Positions 18,029 through 28,604 of a DNA stretch of 64,000 nt are shown here, one piece after another. The first letter of the stretch is position 1, and the number at the start of each line of letters is the position of its first letter. The notes under the pieces are model-generated. The model was not told where the DNA came from, ran no database searches, and was given only the letters and a program-made list of their open reading frames with translations. This DNA is from Solimonas flava DSM 18980. GTDB taxonomy: Bacteria; Pseudomonadota; Gammaproteobacteria; Nevskiales; Nevskiaceae. Both the position numbers and the translations under genes were made by a program. The DNA is taken from positions 26,665 through 90,664 of the forward strand of contig NZ_AUFV01000016.1 of the NCBI RefSeq assembly GCF_000426685.1. Direction: 5' to 3'.

Positions 18029-18070
18029 CGGCGCAGCTTAGCCGAAGCGGCGCCGGCCGCCGCGGCGTTT

Positions 18071-18088
18071 GGTTATTTGCTTATAACC
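18071..18088. promoter_or_regulatory. Candidate operator: GGTTAT-N6-ATAACC palindrome between tlpA-like gene and cysH
   Basis: A perfect 6-bp inverted repeat with a 6-base spacer, in otherwise GC-rich DNA, sits 100 bases before the cysH start. The minus-strand reading contains TATAAG, a possible -10 for the divergent thioredoxin-like gene. A separate TAGAAT at 18126-18131 could be the cysH -10. A LysR-type (CysB-like) site is plausible but unproven. Confidence 0.4.
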
Positions 18089-18170
18089 TTCCGTGCGGCG
18101 CCGGCGCCGGCCCGGACCCTTCCCTTAGAATCGGCACCTTGTCGCAGGACCGAGCCGCAGGAAGTTCCAC

Positions 18171-18878
18171 GTGTCGATCGCCCCAGCCGTCATGCCGAGC
18201 CCCAACAGCGCGGCGCTCAGCCCGGCCGACATTGCCGCGCTCAACGCCCGCTATGCGGCGCTCGACTTCGAGCAGCGCATCCGCCAGCTGTACCGCGAGT
18301 TCGACGTCGACCAGGTGCTGGTCACCTCCTCGTTCGCGGCGACCTCGGCCTACTTCCTGCATCTGATCGCGACGATCGAGCCGCGCCAGAAGTTCGCGTT
18401 CATCGACACCGGCTACCACTTCCCGGAAACGCTGGCCTACCGCGACTACCTGATCGAACTGTTCAAGCTGAACGTGTTCAGCGTGCGCGCCGAGGACTGG
18501 AAGCACCAGTTCACGATCGACGACAAGACCTACGAGCGCGACCCGGACTTCTGCTGCGCGATCAACAAGGTCGAGCCGCTCGACGCGATCAAGCCGAACT
18601 ACCGGATCTGGGTGTCGAGCCTGATGCGCGCCGACACCGAGCACCGCGCCCAGCTCGACATCTTCGAAATCCGCAACGGCATCGTGAAGTTCAATCCGAT
18701 GATCGACGTCACGCACGAAACGCGCGACGCCTACATCCGCGAGCACGCGCTGCCGTTCCATCCGCTGGTCGCACGCGGCTACCAGTCGATCGGCTGCATC
18801 CACTGCACGGTGCCCGGCGAAGGCCGCAGCGGCCGCTGGGTCGGCAAGCCGAAGACCGAGTGCGGGCTGCATCGCTGA
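18171..18878 (+). CDS. cysH: Assimilatory adenylylsulfate (APS) reductase, CysH family
   Basis: This 235-residue CysH-family enzyme reduces activated sulfate to sulfite with thioredoxin or glutaredoxin. The C-terminal ECGLH motif carries the catalytic Cys231. It also has Cys128-Cys129 (DFCCAINK) and Cys209-x2-Cys212 (GCIHC). This CC/CxxC set ligates a 4Fe-4S cluster in APS-type reductases and is absent from the E. coli PAPS-type enzyme, so APS is the more likely substrate. The GTG at 18171 is preferred, with AGGAAG seven bases upstream; ATG at 18192 is an alternative. The next gene begins 16 bases downstream. Confidence 0.92.
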   Translation: MSIAPAVMPSPNSAALSPADIAALNARYAALDFEQRIRQLYREFDVDQVLVTSSFAATSAYFLHLIATIEPRQKFAFIDTGYHFPETLAYRDYLIELFKLNVFSVRAEDWKHQFTIDDKTYERDPDFCCAINKVEPLDAIKPNYRIWVSSLMRADTEHRAQLDIFEIRNGIVKFNPMIDVTHETRDAYIREHALPFHPLVARGYQSIGCIHCTVPGEGRSGRWVGKPKTECGLHR

Positions 18879-18894
18879 AGGCGGCCGCGGTACG

Positions 18895-19290
18895 ATGCCG
18901 GCGATGAGCGAATCCGTCCGTCTCGACCAGTGGCTGTGGGCCGCGCGCTTCTTCCGCACGCGCACGCTGGCCAAGGAAGCGATCGAAGCCGGCCACGTGC
19001 GCTGCGCCGGCGAGCGCTGCAAAGTGGCCAAGGATGTGCGCGTCGGCATGTCGCTGACGGTGCGCCGTGCCGGCGACGAGTTCGAGATCGTCGTCGACGG
19101 CCTGTCGGCCCAGCGCGGCGACGCGACGGCGGCGCAGCGCCTCTATCACGAGTTGCCGGACAGCATCGTGCGCCGCGAGCAGGCGCGCACCGCCCGCCAG
19201 CTGGCCGGCCAGGCCGTCAGCAGCGAACGCCCGAGCAAGAAGGGCCGGCGCATGCTCGAACGCTTCAAGCGCAGTCTCGGCGCCGACTGA
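18895..19290 (+). CDS. hslR: Hsp15-like S4-domain RNA-binding protein
   Basis: This protein of about 131 residues has an N-terminal S4 domain (VRLDQWLWAARFFRTRTLAKEAIEAGHVRCAGERCKVAKDV) and a basic tail (RPSKKGRRMLERFKRSLG). That is the layout of heat-shock protein 15, which rescues stalled 50S subunits carrying peptidyl-tRNA. The frame opens at ATG 18895; ATG 18904 is equally possible because the family usually starts a few residues before RLDxWLWAARF. It probably shares a transcript with cysH. Confidence 0.9.
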   Translation: MPAMSESVRLDQWLWAARFFRTRTLAKEAIEAGHVRCAGERCKVAKDVRVGMSLTVRRAGDEFEIVVDGLSAQRGDATAAQRLYHELPDSIVRREQARTARQLAGQAVSSERPSKKGRRMLERFKRSLGAD

Positions 19291-19320
19291 TCCGGCCCGG
19301 CCAGACGACCCGAAACGCAA

Positions 19321-19347
19321 AGGCCCCGCCGCATCGCGACGGGGCCT
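19321..19347. terminator. Bidirectional hairpin between hslR and the BON gene
   Basis: AGGCCCCG and CGGGGCCT form an 8-bp stem with an 11-base loop. The T tract is short on either strand (TTTGCGTTT on the minus strand), so it is a moderate intrinsic terminator serving the two convergent genes. Confidence 0.55.
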
Positions 19348-19362
19348 CGCCGGAGGTGCGCC

Positions 19363-19698
19363 TTACTCGGTCGCGGTCTTCAGCCGCAGGTCGTTCTTGA
19401 CGTCCTTCACGCCCTTGACATGACGCGTCACGTCGACGGCCTGGTCGATCTGCGCCGACGAGGTCACGAAGCCCGACAGCTGCACCATGCCGTTCTCGGT
19501 CTCGACGCTGATGTCGGTGGACTTCAGGCCCTTCTCGGCGAGCAGCGCCGTCTTCACCTTGGCGGTGAGCGCCGAGTCGGATACGTACTGGGACGCCTCG
19601 CTCTTCTGCGCCGGCGCGGCATGGTTCTGGGCCTGGGCCATCAGCGGCGCGGAACCGAGGGCGATCATCGTGGCGACGAACAGGGGTTTCATCTTCAT
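19363..19698 (-). CDS. Periplasmic BON-domain protein
   Basis: This 111-residue protein has a signal peptide (MKMKPLFVATMIALGSAPLMA, cleavage near AQAQ) and a single BON domain (DSALTAKVKTALLAEKGLKSTDISVETENGMVQLSGFV, then the family's VKGVKDVKNDL). BON proteins such as OsmY bind phospholipid or protect the envelope under osmotic stress. The ATG at 19698 has a strong AGGAG five bases upstream; the longer open frame to 19770 lacks a signal sequence at its own start. Confidence 0.88.
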   Translation of the reverse strand: MKMKPLFVATMIALGSAPLMAQAQNHAAPAQKSEASQYVSDSALTAKVKTALLAEKGLKSTDISVETENGMVQLSGFVTSSAQIDQAVDVTRHVKGVKDVKNDLRLKTATE

Positions 19699-19856
19699 GT
19701 CATCTCCTTTTCTTGCGGACGCGCAGGGCGCGTTCCGTCGCTGATCCGGATCATTCCGGACGCCCTCCATCCTCCGGGCCGGCCGTGAATTCGTCCTGAA
19801 CCCAAGCTCGCGCCTTTCACCGTCCGTTCAGACTGTGCCGCGCGGCAGACGCAACG

Positions 19857-19880
19857 AAAAAGCCCCGCGCGAGGCGGGGC
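19857..19880 (-). terminator. Intrinsic terminator after tal
   Basis: On the minus strand GCCCCGC / GCGGGGC forms a 7-bp stem with a 5-base loop followed by TTTTT, 24 bases beyond the transaldolase stop. Confidence 0.85.
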
Positions 19881-19903
19881 CGGTCCGAAGCGGCGCGGCG
19901 GTT

Positions 19904-21031
19904 TCAGCCGCGCATCGCGTCGCGCTTCTTCGCCACGGCGGCAAGCAGCTTGTCGTCAGCGTCGACGAACTGCTGCACGCCGTCGACGACCAGGCGCTCG
20001 ACGATCTCGGTGAACGGCAGCTGCAGCGCGCCGATCTCGTCGAACACCTGGCGCGCTTCGCCGAGCGCGTATTCGAGCCGCGAGCGCGCCTCGCCGTGAT
20101 CGCGGAAGGCATCGAGCGTCGCCGGCGGCACGGTGTTGACGGTGTCGACGCCGATCAGCTCCTCGACGTAGAGCGTGTCCCGGTACGCCGGATTCTTGGT
20201 GCCGGTGCTCGCCCACAGCAGGCGCTGCGGACGCGCGCGATGCTGCTGGGCGAGCTGCTGCCAGCGCGGCTCGCCATAGAGCGACTTGTAGTCCTGATAG
20301 GCGAGCCGGGCATTGGCGATGGCGACCTTGCCGACCAGCGTCTGCAGGCGCTCGGTGTGCACGGCGCCATCGGCGATGCGCCGCATCAGCTCGGCGTCCA
20401 TCGCCGCGTCGATGCGGCTGACGAAGAAGCTGGCGACGCTGGCGACGCTGGCGGCGTCGCCGCCGCGCTGCGTCCATTGTTCGAGGCCGTCGATATAGGC
20501 GAGCGCCACGTCGCGGTAGGCCTCGCGCGAGAACAGCAGCGTGACGTTGACGTTGATGCCCTCGGCGATCAGCGTGCGCAGCGCGTCGACGCCGGCCGGC
20601 GTGCCGGGCACCTTGATCATCAGGTTGGCGCGGCCGACCGCCTGCCACAGGCGCCGCGCCTGGGCGACGGTGCCGTCGGTGTCGTGCGCCAGCCGCGGCG
20701 AGACTTCGAGGCTCACATAGCCGTCGGCGGCGCGCGTGCGGTCGTAGACCTTGCGCAGCTCGTCGGCGGCGAGGCGGATGTCCTCGATCGCGATCTGCTC
20801 GAACAGCTCGGCTGGGTCCTCGACGCCGGCCCGCACCAGCGCGCGCAGCGCTTCGTCGTATTCGCTGCTGCCGCCGATCGCCTTCTCGAAGATCGCCGGG
20901 TTCGAGGTCAGGCCGCTGATCGCGTCCTCCTCGATCATGCGCCGCAAGCCGCCGCCGCTGAGCAGATCGCGGCGGATGTAATCGAGCCAGAGCGACTGGC
21001 CCAGCGCGTGGACGGCCTGGAGGCGATTCAT
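19904..21031 (-). CDS. tal: Transaldolase
   Basis: This 375-residue transaldolase belongs to the longer Tal type (as in actinobacteria and many proteobacteria) rather than E. coli TalB. It has SLWLDYIRRDLLSGGGL near the start, SGLTSNPAIFEKAI, and the Schiff-base Lys in LMIKVPGTPAGVDAL. The ending KLLAAVAKKRDAM also fits. It transfers dihydroxyacetone between sugar phosphates in the pentose-phosphate pathway. It stands alone on the minus strand with its own terminator. Confidence 0.93.
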   Translation of the reverse strand: MNRLQAVHALGQSLWLDYIRRDLLSGGGLRRMIEEDAISGLTSNPAIFEKAIGGSSEYDEALRALVRAGVEDPAELFEQIAIEDIRLAADELRKVYDRTRAADGYVSLEVSPRLAHDTDGTVAQARRLWQAVGRANLMIKVPGTPAGVDALRTLIAEGINVNVTLLFSREAYRDVALAYIDGLEQWTQRGGDAASVASVASFFVSRIDAAMDAELMRRIADGAVHTERLQTLVGKVAIANARLAYQDYKSLYGEPRWQQLAQQHRARPQRLLWASTGTKNPAYRDTLYVEELIGVDTVNTVPPATLDAFRDHGEARSRLEYALGEARQVFDEIGALQLPFTEIVERLVVDGVQQFVDADDKLLAAVAKKRDAMRG

Positions 21032-21072
21032 GGTCCTGGTGGCAGTAGTCGTGAGTGGAAAATTAGATCAGG

Positions 21073-21096
21073 CACAGATTACACAGATTTCACAGA
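21073..21096. repeat. Triple CACAGATT-type 9-bp repeat upstream of tal
   Basis: CACAGATTA, CACAGATTT and CACAGACGG follow one another at 21073, 21082 and 21091 in a 125-base gap between tal and the ABC exporter. The AT-rich run is unlike the surrounding DNA. Its role is unknown; direct repeats of this size can be regulator sites. Confidence 0.5.
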
Positions 21097-21156
21097 CGGA
21101 CCGCGCGGCGAACGGCCCGCATGTCCGGCCAGGGCGGGCCGTCCGGACGCCGGGCT

Positions 21157-22958
<1,802 letters not shown>

Positions 22959-22962
<4 letters not shown>

Positions 22963-23708
22963 GCGCCGTTCTCCGCGAAGATGCCGGCCGCGGCTGCGCT
23001 CCAGACGCTCCAGCGGTGGCCGCCGTCGCGCTCGCGGTAATGGCCTTCGGGCAGCAGCGGCGCGATCATCCGCGCCGCCGTCACGAAGCCGTCGTCGCGT
23101 CCGCAGACCAGCCAGACGCGGCGCGCGTCCTGCGGCCGCTGCGCCCAATCGTGGACGACGCGCCAGGCTTCGTGCGGCGGGTTGTCGGCATCGAGCTGCG
23201 CCGGCCGCGGCGCCGGCTGCCACGCCGCCGGCCCGCCCGCCGCCTGCACTTCCTCGACCAGCGCGCCGCGGCCCATGTAGGGCGCGAGCAGCAACAGGCC
23301 GTCGAGGCGTCCCGGATGCTCGCGTTCGTACAGGAGCGCGCCGAGACCGCCCAGCGAGGCGCCGACCATCCACACCTCGCGGTAGCGGCCGCGGGCCGGC
23401 TCGATGAGCGCATGCAGGCGCTCGACGAGGCGACCTTCGAAGTAATACGGCAGCGTCGCGCCGGCGAGCAGCACGTCGGCGTCCGGCCGGCCGCGCTGGA
23501 TCGCCTCGACGATGCCGGACGCGCGCAGTCCGGCCAGATCGTCGGCGCGCCCCGGCAGGACCACGACCAGCATCTGCGCCGGCACGCGCGCCGGCACCTG
23601 CTGCGTCGGCATCAGCGCCGCCGGCCGGCCCGGCAGACAGGCGGCCAGGCCGAGCAGCGGCAGCGCTGCCAGCGCGACCTGCAGGCACCGCGCCAGCCTT
23701 CGTTTCAT
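22959..23708 (-). CDS. Alpha/beta-hydrolase lipoprotein
   Basis: This 249-residue lipoprotein has a signal ending LLGLAAC at about residue 23. An alpha/beta-hydrolase fold follows: strand VVVLPG, nucleophile Ser in GASLGGLG, a possible acid in VCGRDD and His in GGHRW. It is likely anchored in the envelope and active on an ester or thioester. ATG 23708 is chosen because GGAGAA lies just upstream; an earlier ATG at 23720 lacks a site. It is coupled to the ABC exporter. Confidence 0.85.
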
Positions 23709-23824
23709 CGGCTTCTCCATAAGCGCCGCATCGTCGCCCGCGGGCATGCGCACGTCAAAGCGCCGGTTTGGCCGGCCCGGCGCCGGGCGTGATAATGGCG
23801 GACGTCCCCCGCCCGAGCGCCGAG

Positions 23825-25174
23825 ATGAAGATCGTCGATGCCGTCACCGCCGTCGTCACCTGCGGTGACGAACTGCTGATGGTGCAACGCCAGCCGTTCC
23901 TCAAGTCCTTTCCGGGCTTCCACGCCTTCCCGGGCGGCAAGATCGACGCCGAGGACGCCGACGGCGCGCCGCTGCCGGACTTCTGCGCGGGCCACGAGCC
24001 TCGTCTGCTGCGCGGCCTGCTGCGCGAGCTGGCCGAGGAGCTGGCGCTCGACCTGACGCCGTTCGCGGCGCTGCAAGTGCGCGCGCTCGGCGTCGCGCTG
24101 ACGCCGCCGACGATGCCGGTGCGCTTCAACACCTATTTCTATCTCGTCGACCTGCCGCAGCAGCCGCCACTGACAGTCGACACCCGTGAGATCGCCAGCG
24201 CCGAATGGGCGCATCCGCGCGAGTGGCTGGCGCGCTTCCGCGCCGGCGAACTGCTGCTGGCGCCGCCGACGCTGGCGGTGGTCGAGGCGCTGGCGGCCGA
24301 CCCGCAGGCGACCGAGGTGCCGGGGCTCGATTTCCGCACGCGCGTCGACTACGAGCTGCCGGTGATCGAGCACGTCTACGGCGTGCGCAACATCCTGGTG
24401 CGCTCGCACACCCTGCCGCCGGCCCAGCACACCAACTGCTTCCTGCTCGGCGACGCGCAGTCGCACCGCGTGCTGGTCGACCCCTCGCCGGCCGACGCCG
24501 ACGAGTTCGAGAAGCTCTGCAGCCTGGTGCCGCGCTTCGGCATCCACGAGGTGTTCCTGACGCACCACCATCCGGACCATCACCAGCAGGCGCCGGAACT
24601 GGCGCGCCGCTTCGGCGTGCCGATCGGCATGTCGGAGGACACGCACCGGCGCCTGCTCGACAAGAAGGGTCACGATTACTTCCACGATCTGGCGATCCAC
24701 CACTACCGCGAGGGCGACACGCTGTGCCGCTGGCTCGACCGGCCGGTGCGCGTGCACGAGGTGCCGGGCCACGACGAGGGCCAGCTGGCGCTGATGCCGG
24801 AGAACCGCGCCTGGTGCATCGTCGGCGACCTGATCCAGGGCATCGGCACGGTCGTGATCGCCAAGCCCGAGGGCGACATGCGCAAGTACTACGCGACGCT
24901 GGAGCGGATGATCGCGCTCGCGCCGCGCGTGATCATGCCCTCGCACGGCATCGCGCTCGGTTCGGTCTACCGCCTGGAGGAAACGCTCAAGCACCGTCGC
25001 CTGCGCGAGCAGCAGGTGCTGAGCCTGTGGCGCGAGGGCCACGATCTCGAATCGATGCTCAGGCTGATCTACGCCGATCTCGATCCGCGCCTGCTCGGCC
25101 TGGCGCGGCTGAACATCGAAAGCCACCTCGACAAGCTGCGCATCGAAGGGGTGCTCGACGGCGCGACGGCCTAG
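23825..25174 (+). CDS. Nudix-metallo-beta-lactamase fusion hydrolase
   Basis: This protein of about 449 residues joins two hydrolase domains. The N-terminal part is a Nudix-like domain (AVVTCGDELLMVQR, FPGFHAFPGGKID, then LRGLLRELAEELAL in the Nudix-box position). From about residue 215 follows a metallo-beta-lactamase fold with HHHPDH, a Gly-His pair in VPGHDEGQ, GDLIQG and a final His in MPSHG. The C-terminal half resembles LACTB2-type nucleases/hydrolases. ATG 23825 is preferred because a promoter-like GATAAT (23791-23796) overlaps the earlier ATG at 23795, which would leave that ATG upstream of the mRNA start; the longer form is possible. It converges on the DUF3108 gene. Confidence 0.85.
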   Translation: MKIVDAVTAVVTCGDELLMVQRQPFLKSFPGFHAFPGGKIDAEDADGAPLPDFCAGHEPRLLRGLLRELAEELALDLTPFAALQVRALGVALTPPTMPVRFNTYFYLVDLPQQPPLTVDTREIASAEWAHPREWLARFRAGELLLAPPTLAVVEALAADPQATEVPGLDFRTRVDYELPVIEHVYGVRNILVRSHTLPPAQHTNCFLLGDAQSHRVLVDPSPADADEFEKLCSLVPRFGIHEVFLTHHHPDHHQQAPELARRFGVPIGMSEDTHRRLLDKKGHDYFHDLAIHHYREGDTLCRWLDRPVRVHEVPGHDEGQLALMPENRAWCIVGDLIQGIGTVVIAKPEGDMRKYYATLERMIALAPRVIMPSHGIALGSVYRLEETLKHRRLREQQVLSLWREGHDLESMLRLIYADLDPRLLGLARLNIESHLDKLRIEGVLDGATA

Positions 25175-25212
25175 GGCCGGCTAACGCCCATGGCGTCGCG
25201 CCGCGCCGGCGC

Positions 25213-25965
25213 TCACTTCGGGCCGAGCAGCGCCATGCGCAGCTCGACCTTGCCCTTGTTGATGTGCTCGATCTTCACCGGCACGAAGTGGCGCGACGGC
25301 GCCAGCCAGTAGCGATACGACTTCTTCGGGTTGTCGATGCGCGCGACGCGAATCGTCTCGAAGCGGCCGGCCGGCGTTTCCACCGTCTCGCGCGCCTGGA
25401 TCTGGAAGCGGTAGAGACGCAGCTTGTCCTCGTCGATGAACGAGAACTCCTTTTCGGCGCCGATGCGCTCGGCATTGCCAGCCGCCCACAGGCGCACTGC
25501 CTCGCGGATCGAGAAGCGGTCGTAAGTCGGCGCCGGCGCCTTGAGCTCGACGACGTTGCCGCCGCGGATCATCCTGGCGCGCTCGCCGGCCGCATCGAAG
25601 TCGAGCGTGAAGTTGTCGTCGCTGCGCTTGTTGTTGCGATACTCGAAATGGCGCGGCTGCACGACGCCGTCGACCACGCAGAACGTGCTGCTCTCGCGCG
25701 GCGAGCCGTAGGTCCAGCGCACCAGCGCGATCGGATCGGTGGTCGAGCTGTAATCGAAGCAGCCGTCGCCGCGCGGCTTGAGCGCGATGGTGCCCTCGCC
25801 GAGCGAGATGTCGCCCCACTCGACGCTGTAGCGGTCGGCGCGCGCCGCCCAGAAAGCGGCATCGTCGGACGGCGGTGCCGGGGCCTGCGCCGCCGCGCCG
25901 CCCGCCGCCGCCAGCAGCAGCAAAGCCATCAGGTGCCGCAGACTGCCGCCTGCCCGGATCTTCAT
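25213..25965 (-). CDS. DUF3108 periplasmic protein
   Basis: This 250-residue protein with a signal peptide (residues 1-26, ending GGAAAQA) matches DUF3108. It has YSVEWGDISLGEGTIALKP, then RFETIRVARIDNPKKSYRYWLAPSRHFVPVKIEH near the end. Function unproven; such genes often follow purN in gammaproteobacteria, as here (four-base overlap). GAGGAGG before ATG 25965 supports the start. A beta-rich envelope protein is likely. Confidence 0.85.
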   Translation of the reverse strand: MKIRAGGSLRHLMALLLLAAAGGAAAQAPAPPSDDAAFWAARADRYSVEWGDISLGEGTIALKPRGDGCFDYSSTTDPIALVRWTYGSPRESSTFCVVDGVVQPRHFEYRNNKRSDDNFTLDFDAAGERARMIRGGNVVELKAPAPTYDRFSIREAVRLWAAGNAERIGAEKEFSFIDEDKLRLYRFQIQARETVETPAGRFETIRVARIDNPKKSYRYWLAPSRHFVPVKIEHINKGKVELRMALLGPK

Positions 25966-26624
25966 CGAAAAGCCTCCTCGACCGCGTCCATTCCGACTGG
26001 AGCCGTCAGTATGCGCCCGTGCAGTTCGACGCCGCCCGCCGTCAGCGCCAGTTCGCCGCGCGCCATCCAGGCGACCGCCTGCGGATAGATCTTCAGTTCG
26101 ACTTCGGACATCACGCGGGCCGCCAGCGTCTGCGGCGTATCGTCCGCCCGCACCTTGAACTGCCCCTGAATGACGCGCGGCCCGCCGTCGAGCTCGTCGG
26201 TCACGAAGTGCACCGTCGCGCCGTGCTCGGCGTCGCCGGCGGCGAGCACGGCTTCGTGCGTATGCAGCCCCGGATGGCGCGGCAGCAGCGAGGGATGGAT
26301 GTTCAGCATGCGGCCGGCGTAGGCGCCGATGAACAGCGGCGTGAGGATGCGCATGAAGCCGGCCAGCACAACGATGTCCGGCCGGTAGGCGGCCAGGCGC
26401 GAGACCAGCGCCGTGTCGTAAGCCTCGCGGCTGGCGTAATCGCGATGCGACAGCAGCTCGACGGCGATGCCGGCGCGCTGCGCGCGGGCGATGCCGCCGG
26501 CCTCGGCGCGATTGCTGAGCACGACGACGATGCGGCCGTCGATGCGGCCGTCGGCGCAGGCGTCGATCAGCGCCTGCAGGTTGCGGCCTTCGCCGGAGAT
26601 GAGGACGGCGATGCGCGCCGTCAT
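25962..26624 (-). CDS. purN: Phosphoribosylglycinamide formyltransferase
   Basis: This 220-residue PurN transfers a formyl group from 10-formyl-tetrahydrofolate to GAR, the third step of purine synthesis. The phosphate loop ISGEGRNLQAL, catalytic NIHPSLLPRHPG and GATVHFVTDELDGGP with the catalytic His and Asp are intact. Residue Glu at SGEG replaces the more common Ser/Thr; this is not at a catalytic position. It lies 150 bases after purM on the same strand. Confidence 0.95.
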   Translation of the reverse strand: MTARIAVLISGEGRNLQALIDACADGRIDGRIVVVLSNRAEAGGIARAQRAGIAVELLSHRDYASREAYDTALVSRLAAYRPDIVVLAGFMRILTPLFIGAYAGRMLNIHPSLLPRHPGLHTHEAVLAAGDAEHGATVHFVTDELDGGPRVIQGQFKVRADDTPQTLAARVMSEVELKIYPQAVAWMARGELALTAGGVELHGRILTAPVGMDAVEEAFR

Positions 26625-26774
26625 ACAAGTTCCCCGCAGCGCCGGCGCAAGGTCGCCGGCGCCGGCCGTCCGCGCGCGGACGCAGCGCCGGAACCGCGGC
26701 GTCCGCCACGGGACGCGCGCACTCCGGGCTCCGCGCTCGCGCCGGACGCCGGGCGCAGCGCCTGCCGCGCCGCC

Positions 26775-27806
26775 TCAGGCAAAGCGGACGTCCTGCTTGC
26801 CCTTGACGATCTCGCCCATCAGGAACGGCCTGGCGCCCGACTTCTTCAGCGACTTGAGCGCCGCGTCGGCCTCCAGGCGCGGCACGACGAGGATGAAGCC
26901 GACGCCGCAGTTGAACACGCGCCACATCTCGTCCTGCTCGACGCCGCCCTGCGCCTGCAGCCAGTCGAAGATCGCCGGGCGCTGCCAGGACTGGGTGTCG
27001 ACCACCGCGGCGATGCCCTTGGCGAAGCAGCGCGGCAGATTGCCGACGATGCCGCCGCCGGTGATGTGCGACATGCCGCGCACCTTGATGCCCTGTTCGA
27101 GCAGCTTGAGCACCGGCTTGACGTAGATGTGGGTCGGCGCGAGCAGCGCGTCGGCGAGCGTGCCTTTGCCGAACGGCGCGTCGAGATCGGCCTTGGCGCG
27201 CTCGAGGATCTTGCGCACCAGCGAGTAGCCGTTCGAATGCGGGCCCGACGACGGCAGGCCGATCAGCACGTCGCCGACCTTGATCTTGCTGCCGTCGATG
27301 ATCTTGCTCTGCTCGGCGACCGCCACGCAGAAACCGGCGAGGTCGAAGTCGCTGCCGTGGTACATGCCCGGCATCTCGGCGGTCTCGCCGCCGACCAGCG
27401 CGCAGCCGGCCAGCTTGCAGCCCTGGGCGATGCCCTTGATGACCTGCGCGGCGTTCTTCTGGTCGAGCTTGCCGGTCGCGTAGTAATCGAGGAAGAACAG
27501 CGGCTCGGCGCCCGACACCAGCACGTCGTTGACGCACATCGCGACCAGATCCTGACCGAGGCCCTGCACGCGGCCGCTGTCGATGCCGAGGCGCAGCTTG
27601 GTGCCGACGCCGTCGGTGCCGGACACCAGTACCGGCTTCTTGTACTTCTTCGGCAGGCCGACCAGCGCGCCGAAGCCGCCGACGCCCGCCAGCACCTCGG
27701 GCCGCCGCGTCGACTTGACGATCTTCTTGATGTCGTCGACCAGCGCGTCGCCGGCGTCGATGTCGACGCCCGCGTCGCGGTAGCTCAGCCCGCTGCTCTT
27801 CTTCAT
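26775..27806 (-). CDS. purM: Phosphoribosylformylglycinamidine cyclo-ligase (AIR synthetase)
   Basis: This 343-residue PurM closes the imidazole ring in the fifth step of purine synthesis, using ATP. Typical segments are [55 protein letters not shown] and [13 protein letters not shown]. Length is normal for the family. A -10-like TAAAAT lies at 27867-27872 (minus strand) in the divergent gap to the DUF2066 gene. Gene order with purN is as in Pseudomonas. Confidence 0.96.
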   Translation of the reverse strand: MKKSSGLSYRDAGVDIDAGDALVDDIKKIVKSTRRPEVLAGVGGFGALVGLPKKYKKPVLVSGTDGVGTKLRLGIDSGRVQGLGQDLVAMCVNDVLVSGAEPLFFLDYYATGKLDQKNAAQVIKGIAQGCKLAGCALVGGETAEMPGMYHGSDFDLAGFCVAVAEQSKIIDGSKIKVGDVLIGLPSSGPHSNGYSLVRKILERAKADLDAPFGKGTLADALLAPTHIYVKPVLKLLEQGIKVRGMSHITGGGIVGNLPRCFAKGIAAVVDTQSWQRPAIFDWLQAQGGVEQDEMWRVFNCGVGFILVVPRLEADAALKSLKKSGARPFLMGEIVKGKQDVRFA

Positions 27807-27977
27807 TCGCTTTGCCTTGTGTGCCTGAATGGGAATGCGCCGGCCCGGAGCCGGCGCGATCCGGCTATTTTAGCGGGACGCCCCGGCGCTCCGCAGGCGT
27901 GCCGGCGATCCGCCCTACCGCCGCCCTGTATCATTTCGCCGGCCCCGCGCCTTTTCGCCCGAAGACCCGACCCGCCG

Positions 27978-28604
27978 ATGACCCGACTCGCCCGCCTGCT
28001 GCTGCCGACCCTTTTGCTCGCCGCCGCCCTGGCCGCGCCCGTGGCCGCGCAGACCGGACCCGCGGCCGACCCGTACGAGGGCCGCGCGACGGTCGCCGAC
28101 CAGAGCGCCGCCAGCCGCGACCGGGGCTTGCGCAGCGCGCTCGCCGAAGTCGTCGACCGCGTCAGCGGCCCCGGCTCGGCGTCCGGCGCGGCGGCGCCGC
28201 TGCTGGCGCGGGCCGGCCAGTTCGTGCAGCGCTACGCCTACGTCACGGACGCCGGCGCCGGCCTGCAGCTAGTCGCGCGCTTCGACCAGAACGCGGTCGA
28301 CGGCCAGCTGCGCGCGCTCGGCCTGCCGGTCTGGGGCTACAGCGCGGCGCCGGCCGAGGACCTCGCGGTCAGTGTCGGCGGCGTGCGCTCGGCGTCCGAT
28401 TACGCGCGCGTGCTGGCGACGCTGCGTGCCGCGTCCGGCGTGCGCAGCGTCGCCGTGCGCGGCGCCGACGCCGATCGCCTGCAGCTCGCGGTGCGCGCCG
28501 ACGGTGGCGCCGCGCGCCTCGCCGGGACGCTCGCCGGCCAGCGTGCGCTGCGCGTCGAGCCCGGCGCATCCGCCGACGGCCTCGCGCTGCAGCTGGCGCA
28601 CTGA
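27978..28604 (+). CDS. DUF2066 periplasmic protein
   Basis: This 208-residue protein has a signal peptide (MTRLARLLLPTLLLAAALAAPVAA). The DUF2066 pattern follows: DPYEGRATVADQSAASRDRGLRSALAEVVDRVSG, and RFDQNAVDGQLRALGLPVWG. Function unknown. The stop overlaps the next start (TGATG) and the gene heads a DUF2066-perM-hda operon, an order conserved in gammaproteobacteria. TATCAT at 27929-27934 is a candidate -10. Confidence 0.85.
   Translation: MTRLARLLLPTLLLAAALAAPVAAQTGPAADPYEGRATVADQSAASRDRGLRSALAEVVDRVSGPGSASGAAAPLLARAGQFVQRYAYVTDAGAGLQLVARFDQNAVDGQLRALGLPVWGYSAAPAEDLAVSVGGVRSASDYARVLATLRAASGVRSVAVRGADADRLQLAVRADGGAARLAGTLAGQRALRVEPGASADGLALQLAH

Noticed and set aside
23705..25126. 473-codon minus-strand frame over the Nudix-lactamase gene
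   Set aside because: The plus strand has HHHPDH and Nudix-like motifs; the minus-strand frame has none.
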